This document shows, piece after piece, positions 27,203 to 35,904 of a stretch of 64,000 bases of DNA. Source of the DNA: Paraburkholderia sp. PREW-6R (lineage in GTDB: Bacteria; Pseudomonadota; Gammaproteobacteria; Burkholderiales; Burkholderiaceae); contig NZ_CP155074.1 in the NCBI RefSeq assembly GCF_039621805.1, forward strand, positions 2,046,001 through 2,110,000, read 5' to 3'. Under the pieces are notes generated by a model. It made no database searches. It was given only the letters and a program-made list of their open reading frames with translations, and was not told the origin of the DNA. The first letter of the stretch is position 1; each line of letters begins with the position of its first letter. Made by a program: the position numbers and the translations under genes.

Positions 27203-28804
27203 TTACATCGCTTTCTTGAACGGCGCGCCCGAATGCTCGCGCAATTCATTGAACACGATCTTCGGCCAGGCCTTCTGCGCGACTTCGATTTCCGACACAT
27301 GCGAAGCGAGATACGTCGGCGCGTCCGATGCGTCGAGTGCAATCCGCGCCGCGTAGGAATCGGTGAAGCGGCGCAATTCCGCCGGATCGTCGCTTGTGAC
27401 CCAGCGCGACATGCGGTAACGCGCCGGCGCCATCCGCACATCGACCTTGTATTCCGTCGACAGGCGGTGCGCCACCACTTCGAACTGCAGTTGCCCGACC
27501 GCGCCGAGAATCATCAGGCCGCCCACTTCGGGACGGAACACCTGAATCGCGCCTTCCTCGCCGAGTTGCTTGAGCGCCTCGCCAAGCTGTTTGGCGCGCA
27601 TCGGGTCGACCACTTCCACCGTCTGGAAAATTTCCGGCGCAAAGAATGGCAGGCCGACGAACTGCAACTGCTCGCCTTCGGTCAACGTATCGCCGAGACT
27701 CAGCGTGCCGTGGTTCGGAATACCGATGATGTCGCCCGGATACGCCTCGCTCACCGTCTCGCGGCGCTGCGACAGGAACGTCACCACATTGTTGGCGCGA
27801 AACGTTTTGTTCGAGCGCGTCACCTTGACGGCCATGCCGCGCTCGAAACGCCCTGAACATACGCGAATGAACGCCACGCGGTCGCGGTGCGCGAGGTCCA
27901 TGTTCGCCTGCACCTTGAATACGACGCCAGTGAACTTGGGTTCGTCCGGCATGACCGGACGCTGCACGGTCATGCGCATGGAAGGCGGCGGCGCGAGATC
28001 GACGAGCGCGTCGAGAATTTCCTTCACGCCGAAGTTGTTGATTGCCGAGCCGAACAGCACCGGCGACTGGTCGCCCGCCAAAAACTTTTCGCGATCGAAA
28101 TCGGGCGTCGCGCCGGTGATCAGGTCGATCTCTTCTTTCGCCTTGACCCACGCATGGCCGAAGCGGCGCTCGCCTTCCTCGTCGCTCAAAGCCTGCAGCG
28201 TTTCCACTTCGCCGCCCGCCTTTTCTTGCCCGGCACGGAACAGGCGAACCTGATCGCGTTGAATGTCGTAGACGCCCTGGAAATCCTTGCCCATGCCGAT
28301 CGGCCAGGTGAACGGCACGGCGGCGACGCCCAGATGCTGCTCGATTTCATCGAGCAGTTCGAGCGGCTCGCGCACTTCTCGGTCGAGCTTGTTGATGAAC
28401 GTGACGATCGGCGTCTTGCGGCTACGACACACTTCGAGCAGTTTCAGCGTCTGCGCTTCAACGCCGTTCGCGCCATCGATGACCATCACGGCCGCGTCGA
28501 CCGCAGTCAGCACGCGGTAAGTGTCTTCAGAGAAGTCTTCGTGGCCCGGCGTGTCGAGCAGATTGATGACGGCGTCGCCGTACTCGAACTGCATCACCGA
28601 ACTGGCTACCGAAATGCCCCGCTGCTTTTCGATCTCCATCCAGTCGGACGTCGCGTAGCGGTTGCTCTTGCGGCCCTTCACGGTGCCGGCGATCTGGATC
28701 GCGCCCGAGAACAGCAGCAGCTTCTCTGTGAGCGTGGTCTTACCCGCGTCCGGGTGGGAAATGACCGCGAACGTGCGGCGGCGTTTAAGTTCGGAGACTG
28801 ACAT
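27203..28804 (-). CDS. prfC: Peptide chain release factor 3
   Basis: 533-residue translational GTPase that removes RF1/RF2 from the ribosome after termination. G1 is SHPDAGKTT (16-24), the switch region is TSDWMEIEKQRGISV, G3 is DTPGHEDF and G4 is NKLD. RF3-specific segments include DFQGVYDIQRDQVRLF and PVLFGSAINNFGV. Full length. ATG 28804 is the natural start. It lies alone on the minus strand, with a very long upstream spacer (811 bp) containing two copies of the 20-bp motif described elsewhere. Confidence 0.97.
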   Translation of the reverse strand: MSVSELKRRRTFAVISHPDAGKTTLTEKLLLFSGAIQIAGTVKGRKSNRYATSDWMEIEKQRGISVASSVMQFEYGDAVINLLDTPGHEDFSEDTYRVLTAVDAAVMVIDGANGVEAQTLKLLEVCRSRKTPIVTFINKLDREVREPLELLDEIEQHLGVAAVPFTWPIGMGKDFQGVYDIQRDQVRLFRAGQEKAGGEVETLQALSDEEGERRFGHAWVKAKEEIDLITGATPDFDREKFLAGDQSPVLFGSAINNFGVKEILDALVDLAPPPSMRMTVQRPVMPDEPKFTGVVFKVQANMDLAHRDRVAFIRVCSGRFERGMAVKVTRSNKTFRANNVVTFLSQRRETVSEAYPGDIIGIPNHGTLSLGDTLTEGEQLQFVGLPFFAPEIFQTVEVVDPMRAKQLGEALKQLGEEGAIQVFRPEVGGLMILGAVGQLQFEVVAHRLSTEYKVDVRMAPARYRMSRWVTSDDPAELRRFTDSYAARIALDASDAPTYLASHVSEIEVAQKAWPKIVFNELREHSGAPFKKAM

Positions 28805-29160
28805 CGGGTCTGGCGGTCACGGATAGGGGTTCAGGCGGTTCCGGGCGACTTGCGGCGGCCGGTGTGCCGCGTCTGGCGCGGCGGCGTCGAGCTGCGGGCG
28901 TGGGCCGCAACCCACATCACATGGCCACTTCGCCGCGTCGGAATCAGGTCACGAACAAGCGTTCGACCATACGGGAATCGCCGGCGCAGAACAGCGCAGG
29001 GAACGAATGATACACGTCATAGGCCGCGGCGTAGGGAAAAGGCGGGTGGTGCGGCGCTTCGGCCGTAGGCGGCAAGGCGCGCCGGCTGTCTGCGTGGGAA
29101 ATCGAAGAGTCGCTGCATTAGATGAGATGCGGAGGTCGGATTTCTGCATTCGGCGTACGC

Positions 29161-29180
29161 AAAGGTGAGCGTTTTCGGGA
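29161..29180 (-). repeat. 20-bp dispersed motif, copy A
   Basis: Minus-strand reading TCCCGAAAACGCTCACCTTT, identical to copies B (29508) and E (52499). The identity to copy B extends two further bases (22 in all). It lies downstream of the H-NS gene and in its orientation. Confidence 0.85.
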
Positions 29181-29507
29181 CCTGATGTCACGGCGCTGGA
29201 ATCGCAGCTAACGGTGAACCTGCAGGCTTCGGCTTCCGCACCAAAAACCTTGGACCAACCGGGAAACAAAACACTTGGCACGAAAACGGAATGACCTTGC
29301 GGCGCGCAGCGCAAATGTTTCGGATCGCCTGGGAACGCCCGTCCGCAAAGGCCGATGCGGGTTTTCGGCTTGTCGCCTTAAGCAACGCCCGCACTCGAAA
29401 AATTGATAGAACACGGTGCAGCAGATGGCAACACCTGGCTCACCGAACCAAAGCACGTCATTGGCAAACGCCTGGCGGGTGATACGAATCACCGGGCTCA
29501 TTCATCC

Positions 29508-29527
29508 AAAGGTGAGCGTTTTCGGGA
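29508..29527 (-). repeat. 20-bp dispersed motif, copy B
   Basis: Identical to copy A, TCCCGAAAACGCTCACCTTT on the minus strand. It starts 88 bp after the stop of the H-NS gene and shares its orientation. Confidence 0.85.
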
Positions 29528-29615
29528 CCACACCAACGGTGCGGCAAATTCTCCGCCCGGCATCACTTCAAACAAGCGGCGCATTCGGTCCGAACGTGCC
29601 GACAGCGGCGTTATC

Positions 29616-29909
29616 TCAGGTTTTGATCAGAAAGCGTTCGCGATCCTTGCCGGCGAGCCACGCTGGCGAGCGCCCACGTCCGCTCCATGTCTGGCCGGTT
29701 GTCGGATCGCGGTACCTCGCGACCGACGTGGCCTTGCGGCCGGCAACCGGTTTGCCTGTGAAACCGAGTTCTTCGGCGGTCAGATCGTACTCGGCGATCT
29801 TCTGTTTGATCTCCGCGATGGCCTGCGCGACTTCCTGCTCGCGCGCCGCAGCGACTTCCTGATGGAGCTTCTCGAGTTGAGCCGTCAATTGCTTGTAAGA
29901 GGCTGCCAT
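29616..29909 (-). CDS. H-NS family nucleoid protein
   Basis: 97-residue DNA-binding protein. The N-terminal coiled-coil oligomerisation part (SYKQLTAQLEKLHQEVAAAR) is followed by the DNA-binding domain, with RYRDPTTGQTWSGRGRSPAWL carrying the AT-minor-groove loop TWSGRGRSPAWL at about 76-87. It silences AT-rich DNA and organises the chromosome. This is the short form common in multiple copies in Burkholderia. The start 29909 is supported by GGAG seven bases upstream. The AT-richer patch at 30.5-30.9 kb lies next to it, which is the kind of DNA it would bind. Confidence 0.92.
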   Translation of the reverse strand: MAASYKQLTAQLEKLHQEVAAAREQEVAQAIAEIKQKIAEYDLTAEELGFTGKPVAGRKATSVARYRDPTTGQTWSGRGRSPAWLAGKDRERFLIKT

Positions 29910-30291
29910 GGCGATGCTCCGGTCGATTTGACAGACTGCAGTGCGGACACTATCAGACGAATAATGCGTCGGATAGGAAAACGCGAAGCGGACGGTGCGC
30001 GCGGCTACAACCAAGGGAACCGTGCGCGCAGGCATTGGTGCGTGCGCGCGCGGCAGGCCGCCGCTTTTCGGCAGGCACCACGGGCCGGCGCTTCGAACGC
30101 ACGACAAGCCCCTTCTGTCAGCAGGAGGGCGTCGGCGCGTTTACAGCGCTGTTACTGAACGCGATCGAGATCAGCGTGTCGCGCTCCAGCGGCAGTTGGG
30201 CATCCTCGTCGCGGGGACGAAGCGGCTCGAATGGCTCAGCGCCCCGCGCTCATACGAGCACGACGACGTCGCCATGCCGTTGCACGGACGG
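29910..30291. other. Intergenic region between H-NS and a small hypothetical gene
   Basis: About 380 bases without a supportable gene. On the minus strand, a frame of about 40 codons (roughly 30123-30250, ending ...NSAVNAPTPSC) has protein-like composition but no start codon and is closed upstream by a stop. It may be the tail of a decayed gene. No strong terminator was noticed. Confidence 0.4.
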
Positions 30292-30495
30292 TCAGCTTTT
30301 TTCTCGTTGTTCCAATGCCGAAAGGGCAGCGTTCAGACGTTTAACCCGGCTGGCCTGGGCCGGAACTCGCACGGCGCCCGACACCGACTCGATGCGATTA
30401 CGCCAATAAGATAACGGGATACGATCTTCAGCAGAGATATGCGAAATGACGTGCTCAAGATGTTGAATATCTTTTTCCAGCTGATGGTGATTCAT
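30292..30495 (-). CDS. Hypothetical 67-residue helical protein
   Basis: Starts MNHHQLEKDIQHLEHVISHI and continues with SYWRNRIESVSGAVRVPAQASRVKRLNAALSALEQREKS. Two amphipathic helices separated by a short loop are likely. It has no signal peptide or membrane segment. The ATG at 30495 is preceded by GGGGAAGA, an acceptable ribosome-binding site, and overlaps the stop of the upstream frame by ATGA. Unrecognised family. It lies at the edge of an AT-richer patch, which hints at acquisition by transfer. Confidence 0.6.
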   Translation of the reverse strand: MNHHQLEKDIQHLEHVISHISAEDRIPLSYWRNRIESVSGAVRVPAQASRVKRLNAALSALEQREKS

Positions 30496-30779
30496 TGCTT
30501 TTTCTTCCCCGGATTACTTTTATAGAAACATTTTTGAGAGCAAGCGTACAGCACAAACCATGCCGCGCGCCAGAAAATAATCAACCAAGGAAAATGTTTC
30601 TCGTCGATCAATAAATCAAGCGAGGTAATCAGCAAAATATGCCTGAGACGCGCTTTCCCAAGTCCGCAGAACCAGAATACTGCTGACCCACTTCGCGTTC
30701 CGTTGGCTTCCGCACCGAATTCGCAGAATGGTGAACCGAATGTGTTTTTTACAAAATAACCCAGTAACGAATAATCCAA
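30492..30779 (-). CDS. Hypothetical 95-residue membrane protein, TTG start
   Basis: An open frame overlapping the next gene by ATGA. The first 50 residues are Gly/Phe-rich with several Cys. The second half has one or two membrane segments (HILLITSLDLLI and FPWLIIFWRAAWFVLYA) and a basic Lys-rich end (KSNPGKKKQ). The start codon TTG 30779 has no proper Shine-Dalgarno, so either the N-terminus is wrong or this is a remnant. Base composition is clearly lower in GC than its neighbours. No family recognised. The ATGA overlap is the main reason to keep it. Confidence 0.35.
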   Translation of the reverse strand: MDYSLLGYFVKNTFGSPFCEFGAEANGTRSGSAVFWFCGLGKARLRHILLITSLDLLIDEKHFPWLIIFWRAAWFVLYACSQKCFYKSNPGKKKQ

Positions 30780-31038
30780 CCACCGGTTTAAATTTATTAT
30801 GCAGTGCGGTCGAACAGGTAAGCCTTTCTCCAGAAAGTGGCAAAGCGTTTCCGCATGCAGACATTTATACCGGCAAACGGAGAAACCGGGTTATTTGCTT
30901 ATTTGTATGCCGCTAGTCGGTAAATCGTGGAGTGGACGACAATGGCACGCCGCAGAAACAGGCGGCGCGGAAGAGGTCAGATCGGCGCGTGCGCGAGAGG
31001 CACGCAAGCTCGATCTGGAAGAAAAGGCGGCTGCAGTG

Positions 31039-31365
31039 TTATTTGGCGCGGCAGGCGTAGAGCAGATTGAGCGTCCCGTTTTCGCTCGACTGACTCACGA
31101 CGTCGAACGCGCCATTACAGGCCGCACTGGCCTGCTGCACGCATGAGTCCGATCCCACCGGGCACTGAACAAGCGTGGTTGGGCGTCCATCCGACAGGAA
31201 CAGCGGCGGGCTGCTGCTGCAGGCGCTCAGCGCGGCAAAGCTGCCGACTGCCAGCGCGGCGAGAGCGAGCCGCATAGGTAACACCAATGTGCGCTTAGGC
31301 GCCGCTTCGCGCATGCGTGTGCGCAACGTTTGCCGCGCGCTTTCGGTACGTTCCATGTGTGCCAT
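31039..31365 (-). CDS. Small predicted lipoprotein
   Basis: 108-residue protein with an extended N-region, a hydrophobic stretch LALAALAVGSFAALSAC and a lipobox (LSAC) at about residue 49. The mature part is about 60 residues with four further Cys (VQCPVGSDSCVQQASAAC and a final LYACRAK). A Cys-rich small lipoprotein anchored to the inner or outer membrane is expected. ATG 31365 has GGGG seven bases upstream; the internal ATG just before LALAAL would give a more typical signal sequence. Function unknown; similar short lipoproteins are frequent in Burkholderia. Confidence 0.65.
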   Translation of the reverse strand: MAHMERTESARQTLRTRMREAAPKRTLVLPMRLALAALAVGSFAALSACSSSPPLFLSDGRPTTLVQCPVGSDSCVQQASAACNGAFDVVSQSSENGTLNLLYACRAK

Positions 31366-31744
31366 TTGATACCCCGATCACGACTCGTTCTTCGATCGCC
31401 CGATTGTGCCACGCGGCAATTGCGCTGAGTCATCCCGGCATGGTCCGACTTCATCAATCTTCGATACGACGGGTGGCAGTCATCTTGCAGCGCGTAGCGC
31501 AGCCCAGCTCACGGTTCGCAAACCAACGCCCGCGTGGACAAGGTTCCACCTCGTCGACGCCGCACCAGCCCAATGACGTTCCATTCTGAAGACGTTTGGG
31601 TACAATCTGCTGCACTGCGCCATGCCGAATGCCGGCCACTGGGCCATCGACCATGACAGCGCGCGCGGCACAAGCCTGCACTGACTGCCGCGCCGCCGCG
31701 CGTTGAATGGCGTACACGTAAAACAACCAAGTTTTGGAGACTCA
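31366..31744. other. Intergenic region upstream of the GntP permease
   Basis: About 380 bases between the lipoprotein gene (minus) and the permease gene (plus). Several overlapping minus-strand frames exist (31454-31758) but share no recognisable domain and have no ribosome-binding site. Promoters for both flanking genes are expected here. Confidence 0.4.
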
Positions 31745-33145
31745 ATGTCCTTTGTCATCGTCCTCGCCGCCCTGGCGTTTCTGATGTTTGCCGCCTATCG
31801 CGGCTACAGCGTGATCCTCTTTGCGCCAATCGCCGCGCTCGCTGCCGTGCTGCTGACCGATCCGGCCGCCGTCGCGCCGGTCTTCACCGGCATCTTCATG
31901 GACAAGATGGTCGGCTTCGTCAAGCTGTACTTCCCCGTGTTTCTGCTGGGCGCCGTATTCGGCAAGGTGATCGAACTGTCCGGTTTCTCGGAGTCGATCG
32001 TGGCCGCCGCGATCCGCTACATTGGTCGCTCACGCGCCAATGCGGTAATCGTCGCAGTGTGCGCGCTGCTCACCTACGGCGGCGTGTCGCTGTTCGTGGT
32101 GGTGTTCGCGGTCTATCCGTTTGCCGCGGAACTGTATCGCCAGAGCAATATTCCGAAACGGTTGATGCCAGGCGCAATCGCACTCGGCGCGTTCTCGTTC
32201 ACGATGGATTCACTGCCCGGCACACCGCAAATCCAGAACATCATCCCGACTACCTTCTTCAAGACGACGTCGTGGGCCGCGCCGGCGCTCGGTGTCATCG
32301 GCTCGCTGTTCATCATCGTGGTCGGTCTTACGTATCTGGAGTGGCGCCGCCGCCAGGCCATGGCAACCGGCGAAGGCTACGGCACGGAGCTGGTCAACGA
32401 GCCGGAGCGCGTTGAGTCGAAACAATTGCCGCATCCGCTGCTGGCCGTCGCGCCGCTCGTTCTGGTTGGCGTGGCCAACTTCCTGCTGACGCGCTGGATT
32501 CCGAACTGGTACGGCGCGTCGTACACCATCGCGCCGGACATCCTGCCGGGCATTCATGCACCGGTCACGACGACGATTAAAAGCGTGGTCGCTATCTGGG
32601 CCGTGGAAGGCGCGCTGCTGCTCGGCATCGTGCTGGTTATCGTGACGGCGTTTGGCCGCGTGAGCGAGCGTTTTGCGATCGGCACGAAGGCGGCCGTCGC
32701 GGGTGCGCTGCTGGCCTCGCTGAACACTGCGTCGGAATACGGTTTTGGCGGCGTGATTGCCGCATTGCCGGGCTTCCTCGTGGTCGGCAACGCGCTCAAA
32801 AGCATTCCGAATCCGCTCGTCAATGCCGCAGTGTCGGTCAGTTCACTCGCAGGCATCACCGGTTCCGCATCCGGCGGCATGAGCATCGCGCTCGCGGCCA
32901 TGTCGGATACGTTCATCAAGGGCGCGGAGGCCGCGCATATTCCGATGGAGGTGCTGCACCGTGTCGTCGCGATGGCGAGCGGCGGCATGGACACATTGCC
33001 GCACAACGGCGCGGTCATCACGCTGCTGGCGGTCACCGGCCTGACGCACCGTCAGTCGTATCGCGACATTTTCGCGGTGACGGTTATCAAAACGCTGGCG
33101 GTGTTCTTCGTGATCGGCGTGTATTACGCGACCGGGCTGGTTTGA
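31745..33145 (+). CDS. GntP family permease, probable hydroxybutyrate/gluconate type
   Basis: 466-residue inner-membrane proton symporter of the GntP family, with about 12 membrane segments. Family marks are YGGVSLFVVVFAVYPFA, SFTMDSLPGTPQIQNIIPT, FGGVIAALPGF and ITGSASGGMSIALAA. The MDSLPGTPQIQNIIPTTFF variant is typical of the D-beta-hydroxybutyrate permease branch rather than true gluconate permeases. In a PHB-making organism it would import 3-hydroxybutyrate, but substrate cannot be proven here. The start 31745 has GGAG five bases upstream. Monocistronic. Confidence 0.87.
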   Translation: MSFVIVLAALAFLMFAAYRGYSVILFAPIAALAAVLLTDPAAVAPVFTGIFMDKMVGFVKLYFPVFLLGAVFGKVIELSGFSESIVAAAIRYIGRSRANAVIVAVCALLTYGGVSLFVVVFAVYPFAAELYRQSNIPKRLMPGAIALGAFSFTMDSLPGTPQIQNIIPTTFFKTTSWAAPALGVIGSLFIIVVGLTYLEWRRRQAMATGEGYGTELVNEPERVESKQLPHPLLAVAPLVLVGVANFLLTRWIPNWYGASYTIAPDILPGIHAPVTTTIKSVVAIWAVEGALLLGIVLVIVTAFGRVSERFAIGTKAAVAGALLASLNTASEYGFGGVIAALPGFLVVGNALKSIPNPLVNAAVSVSSLAGITGSASGGMSIALAAMSDTFIKGAEAAHIPMEVLHRVVAMASGGMDTLPHNGAVITLLAVTGLTHRQSYRDIFAVTVIKTLAVFFVIGVYYATGLV

Positions 33146-33226
33146 GTCGCAGTTGAGGGTACTCCTTGCCGGGTTGCCAATGCCCACTTGCGCTAGACTC
33201 CTTCGAGCAACGGCAAGGAGACTTCA

Positions 33227-33499
33227 ATGATACGCAAGACACTCAATGCCTCGCGGCTTCAGCAGGAAGTTGACCGGCGAATCCATCGATTGCAGGCCAT
33301 CGTCGGGGACGGCGTCAAGATTCGTGTGCCTCGGCCTCAGTTGCAAGACCCGGATAAGAGCGGCTGTAACTGGACCATGACGCACTTCGGCAACGCGCTC
33401 GGCTTTGACCGTGACATCGAGGGCGTGCTGAAGTCCGTACGCGCTGAATATAACCTGAGTACGGAAGTCAAACAGTCCGGCAATCCGTTCGATGACTAA
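33227..33499 (+). CDS. Conserved-looking hypothetical protein, 90 residues
   Basis: Starts MIRKTLNASRLQQEVDRRIH and continues IVGDGVKIRVPRPQLQDPDKSGCNWTM and FDRDIEGVLKSVRAEYNL. The ATG at 33227 has AAGGAG six bases upstream. The sequence looks like a compact alpha/beta soluble protein; no signal peptide or membrane part. I do not recognise the family. Same strand as the permease, 81 bp downstream, but probably independent. Confidence 0.75.
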   Translation: MIRKTLNASRLQQEVDRRIHRLQAIVGDGVKIRVPRPQLQDPDKSGCNWTMTHFGNALGFDRDIEGVLKSVRAEYNLSTEVKQSGNPFDD

Positions 33500-33583
33500 C
33501 CGCGAATGACATCGGTTCGCTATCTGTCTTTACGCGTGCGACACGGGCGTCCGCTTACGCTCGACATTGCGATTGGCTGAGAA

Positions 33584-33808
33584 ATGGACCTATGGATTCA
33601 ACCTTGTGCGCGATGTGCCGAACTCGCCGGAATGTCAGCGACCAAGCCCCCACATCAAGACCTGGCGCTCGACGGGCGAGGCGTCACGCCGGATCCGCGA
33701 GCACAGGAGCATTACACGTGTGGCAGATGTCGCGCCGCGTTCGCACGCATACGGTCAGGGCCGTCCAATCGGCAAATCTGGATGCTTCTGAATGCAGGTC
33801 AGCACTAG
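33584..33808 (+). CDS. Small zinc-ribbon protein
   Basis: 74-residue protein with two CxxC pairs, QPCARCAEL (about 8-11) and YTCGRCRAAF (about 45-48), spaced as in a zinc ribbon. The C-terminal tail IRSGPSNRQIWMLLNAG is basic and amphipathic. It could be a nucleic-acid binding or structural zinc protein. A weak GAG-like site precedes ATG 33584. Another frame (33567-33791) overlaps but lacks any motif. Family not known to me. Confidence 0.6.
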   Translation: MDLWIQPCARCAELAGMSATKPPHQDLALDGRGVTPDPRAQEHYTCGRCRAAFARIRSGPSNRQIWMLLNAGQH

Positions 33809-33938
33809 CGCACTGCAAACCAAGCGGCGCCGCCAAGACATTCAATGAATGTCGCGCACTCCGCTTCCAGCGGCGCATCGCCGCGGTCCGCGGCCAGGCG
33901 TGGCCCGCTGAACACTCACTGGCTCAGAGGAGAAAACA

Positions 33939-34589
33939 GTGCATCTGAAAGACGGGTCCGCCTGGCTGCTGTGCATGGCCGCGCTTGCGTCGACCGCTGC
34001 GCAGGCAAGCGACATTCAATGCTCGACCACGCAGCAACCGGCAGAGCGTGTGATCTGCGACCATGCCATTCTGAACAACGAATACGACGACATTTTCGCG
34101 CAGCAACAGACGCTGTTAAGCGCCGGAAAGGTGTCGCCCCAGCAGATCGCCCTGTGGCGGCAATCGCGGAACGTTTGCACCGACGTCCACTGCATCGACA
34201 CACTATTCGCGCAATGGAAAGCCACCGCTAAAGCGATTCAGACCAGTGCTGCGACGGCACAGGCTCCCGCTCTGGTCCCGCCAACCGCTTTGGCGCCGGT
34301 CGGACCGACGTCTGACGCCTACCCTGGCGATTCCACTGCCAATGCGCTTGCTGCTTCTGAAGCAACGCCCATCTCCGAAGCGTCTTTGGTGCGTCAAGGC
34401 AGTGCGGCAGGCGTTGCGCTTCCGCAACCCGTCGCGAGTCAAGCCTCTTCGCCCGGCGCTGCTTCCGCTGCGACCGGCGCGAGCGAATCTCATGCAGGCA
34501 CGGCAGGATTCAACAGTGTTGTCGCGCCTGTCGTGCTCATCGCTATAGCGCTCGGCGCGTTTTTGTATCGCCGCAGCAGAAGATCATGA
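33939..34589 (+). CDS. Exported LprI/DUF1311-like protein with C-terminal membrane anchor
   Basis: 216 residues. The signal peptide (SAWLLCMAALASTAAQAS) is followed by a Cys-rich domain of about 75 residues (IQCSTTQQPAERVICDHAIL, LWRQSRNVCTDVHCIDTLFAQW). Its cysteine spacing resembles the LprI/YecT lysozyme-inhibitor-like family. Then come an Ala/Ser/Pro-rich linker of about 80 residues and a final hydrophobic helix VVAPVVLIAIALGAFLY followed by RRSRRS. That leaves the domain periplasmic and the C-terminus anchored in the membrane. The GTG start at 33939 has GAGGAG upstream. The anchored form of this domain is uncommon. Confidence 0.7.
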   Translation: MHLKDGSAWLLCMAALASTAAQASDIQCSTTQQPAERVICDHAILNNEYDDIFAQQQTLLSAGKVSPQQIALWRQSRNVCTDVHCIDTLFAQWKATAKAIQTSAATAQAPALVPPTALAPVGPTSDAYPGDSTANALAASEATPISEASLVRQGSAAGVALPQPVASQASSPGAASAATGASESHAGTAGFNSVVAPVVLIAIALGAFLYRRSRRS

Positions 34590-34715
34590 CGCAGTGGCGA
34601 AAAACGTAGCGTCTCTTAAAAGTATGCGCTGACAACGTTTTCACTCACGGACTCCTCGCAAATCAGATCGTGGCGCCACGTGTAGTCAAAACGGTTGAAT
34701 CCAACGCCGAGCGTT

Positions 34716-35024
34716 TTATTCGTCGCCCGGTTCCGGTGCGCCGCCAGCACCGCCGCGCTCAAATGCGGGCCCGCGCCGAAGCCGGATGGGCCCGTGGTCG
34801 ATCTGCGCGGGTGGTACTGCCGCATCGCCTTGCGTAATGCGGATCACGTGCGCCCGCGCGAGCCGTGCCGCCACGGTGCGCACGGCGGGCATCAGCGCTC
34901 GCCAGCATGCCTCGTCCGACGACAGCGCGCGTGCTACGTCCGATGGACAGATCGACGCCTGGGCCCGTCGCGCCGACAGCAATGCCAGCAGCTTCTGCTC
35001 GATATCGCGCTCGTCATGATTCAT
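34716..35024 (-). CDS. DUF3253 family protein
   Basis: 102-residue soluble protein. Features matching DUF3253 are the helical N-terminus EQKLLALLSARRAQASICPSD (CPSDVARAL), WRALMPAVRTVAARLA, and the RITQGDAAVPPAQIDHGPIRLRRGP ending. The fold is expected to be a small winged helix; the function of the family is not established. ATG 35024 is the natural start. It is alone, between the LprI-like gene and RidA. Confidence 0.8.
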   Translation of the reverse strand: MNHDERDIEQKLLALLSARRAQASICPSDVARALSSDEACWRALMPAVRTVAARLARAHVIRITQGDAAVPPAQIDHGPIRLRRGPAFERGGAGGAPEPGDE

Positions 35025-35143
35025 GTGCCCGACCTGCTTGCTGTGTCCTCACGCGGCGCCCACGCGAACATGCCGCGCCGCCGCGCAATTTGATGAGTTA
35101 GCCTAGCGCCTCGTTCCTCGACATGGAAACCGCGTCCATCGCC

Positions 35144-35545
35144 ATGAGTTCAAAACCCGCTTTCTGGATGATCCCGACCGCGCCGACACCGGTCGGCCCG
35201 TTTTCCCATGCCACCGAAGCCGAAGGCTGGGTCTTTCTCACCGGCCAGATGCCGACCTCGCCGAGCGACGATACCGCGCCGCTCCCCGAAGGCGTGGTCG
35301 CCCAGACCCGACGCGTCATGGACAACCTTGTGCTGGTCTTGCAGGGATTGGGCCTGGATTTGCAGCACGTGGTCTCGGCCCGCATTTTTCTGACTGAGTT
35401 CAAGCGCGACTATGCGCCGATGAACGACATTTACCGCGCCTACTTTCCTGCCGACGCGCTGCCCGCGCGCACGTGCATCGGCGTCACGGCGCTCGCGCGC
35501 GACGCGCTCGTGGAGATCGACTTCATCGCGCGACGGCCGGGGTGA
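35144..35545 (+). CDS. RidA (YjgF/YER057c) family protein
   Basis: 133-residue Rid-family protein, which usually hydrolyses reactive enamine/imine intermediates to keto acids plus ammonia. It has APTPVGPFSHATEAEGWVFLTGQMP at about 9-33, the VVAQTRRVMDNLVLVLQGLGLDL helix and the catalytic Arg region PARTCIGVTALARDALVEIDFIA. ATG 35144 matches the usual family start; ATG 35123 would add seven residues. Neither has a convincing Shine-Dalgarno. It is not next to a PLP enzyme, so its physiological partner is not evident. Confidence 0.88.
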   Translation: MSSKPAFWMIPTAPTPVGPFSHATEAEGWVFLTGQMPTSPSDDTAPLPEGVVAQTRRVMDNLVLVLQGLGLDLQHVVSARIFLTEFKRDYAPMNDIYRAYFPADALPARTCIGVTALARDALVEIDFIARRPG

Positions 35546-35904
35546 GCAAACCGCCGCTGAACACCCGCGTCGATCCAGATTCGAAGGCGCTCGAAACAGC
35601 GGTGGCGCCCCAGCCGCGTGCGCCATCACCCGACATTGATCTGATAGATCGGCGTTACTCCCACCTCGACAGTGCACTATTGGCGCAGCACGATACACGT
35701 GTCAGTGCCCAGGTGTTTGCGTAGGGCCGGCTGACCCGAGTAACAACGGCGTTTAGCGGCCCGTCCCATTCCGGACGGGCTATTTTTTTGGGCGCAAGCG
35801 TCGGCTGCCTTACCCTTTGAAGAAGTGTGCTCCGGTCTCGCGCGAGGCCGAACGCTCACGCCAACGGGCAGTCCGAATGTCATCACTTGTCCCTGGAGAC
35901 CGGC
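35546..35904. other. Intergenic region between RidA and DinB genes
   Basis: About 360 bases with no supportable gene. It contains the strong terminator at 35759-35789 followed by the DinB leader. The distance from the RidA stop to the terminator (about 210 bp) would give a long 3' untranslated region or leaves room for an independent small RNA. I see no promoter that would settle this. Confidence 0.4.
35759..35789 (+). terminator. Rho-independent terminator upstream of the DinB gene
   Basis: GCCCGTCC stem, CATTCC loop, GGACGGGC, then TATTTTTTT. Classic form in the plus direction. Confidence 0.88.

Larger units (their letters stand above)
28805..29615. other. Long intergenic region with two identical 20-bp motifs
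   Basis: No gene is supported in about 810 bases. Open frames on both strands lack family signatures and ribosome-binding sites. The region carries two identical copies of AAAGGTGAGCGTTTTCGGGA (29161 and 29508), 347 bp apart. The DNA between them looks less GC-biased than flanking genes. Confidence 0.6.

Noticed and set aside
29161..29527. Mobile element bounded by the two identical 22-bp direct repeats
   Set aside because: The motif also occurs singly and in clusters elsewhere, and the 327 bp between has no transposase or inverted ends.
30123..30250. Protein-like minus-strand frame of about 40 codons ending NSAVNAPTPSC
   Set aside because: It has no start codon and is closed upstream by a stop; at most a decayed tail, so mentioned only in the intergenic entry.
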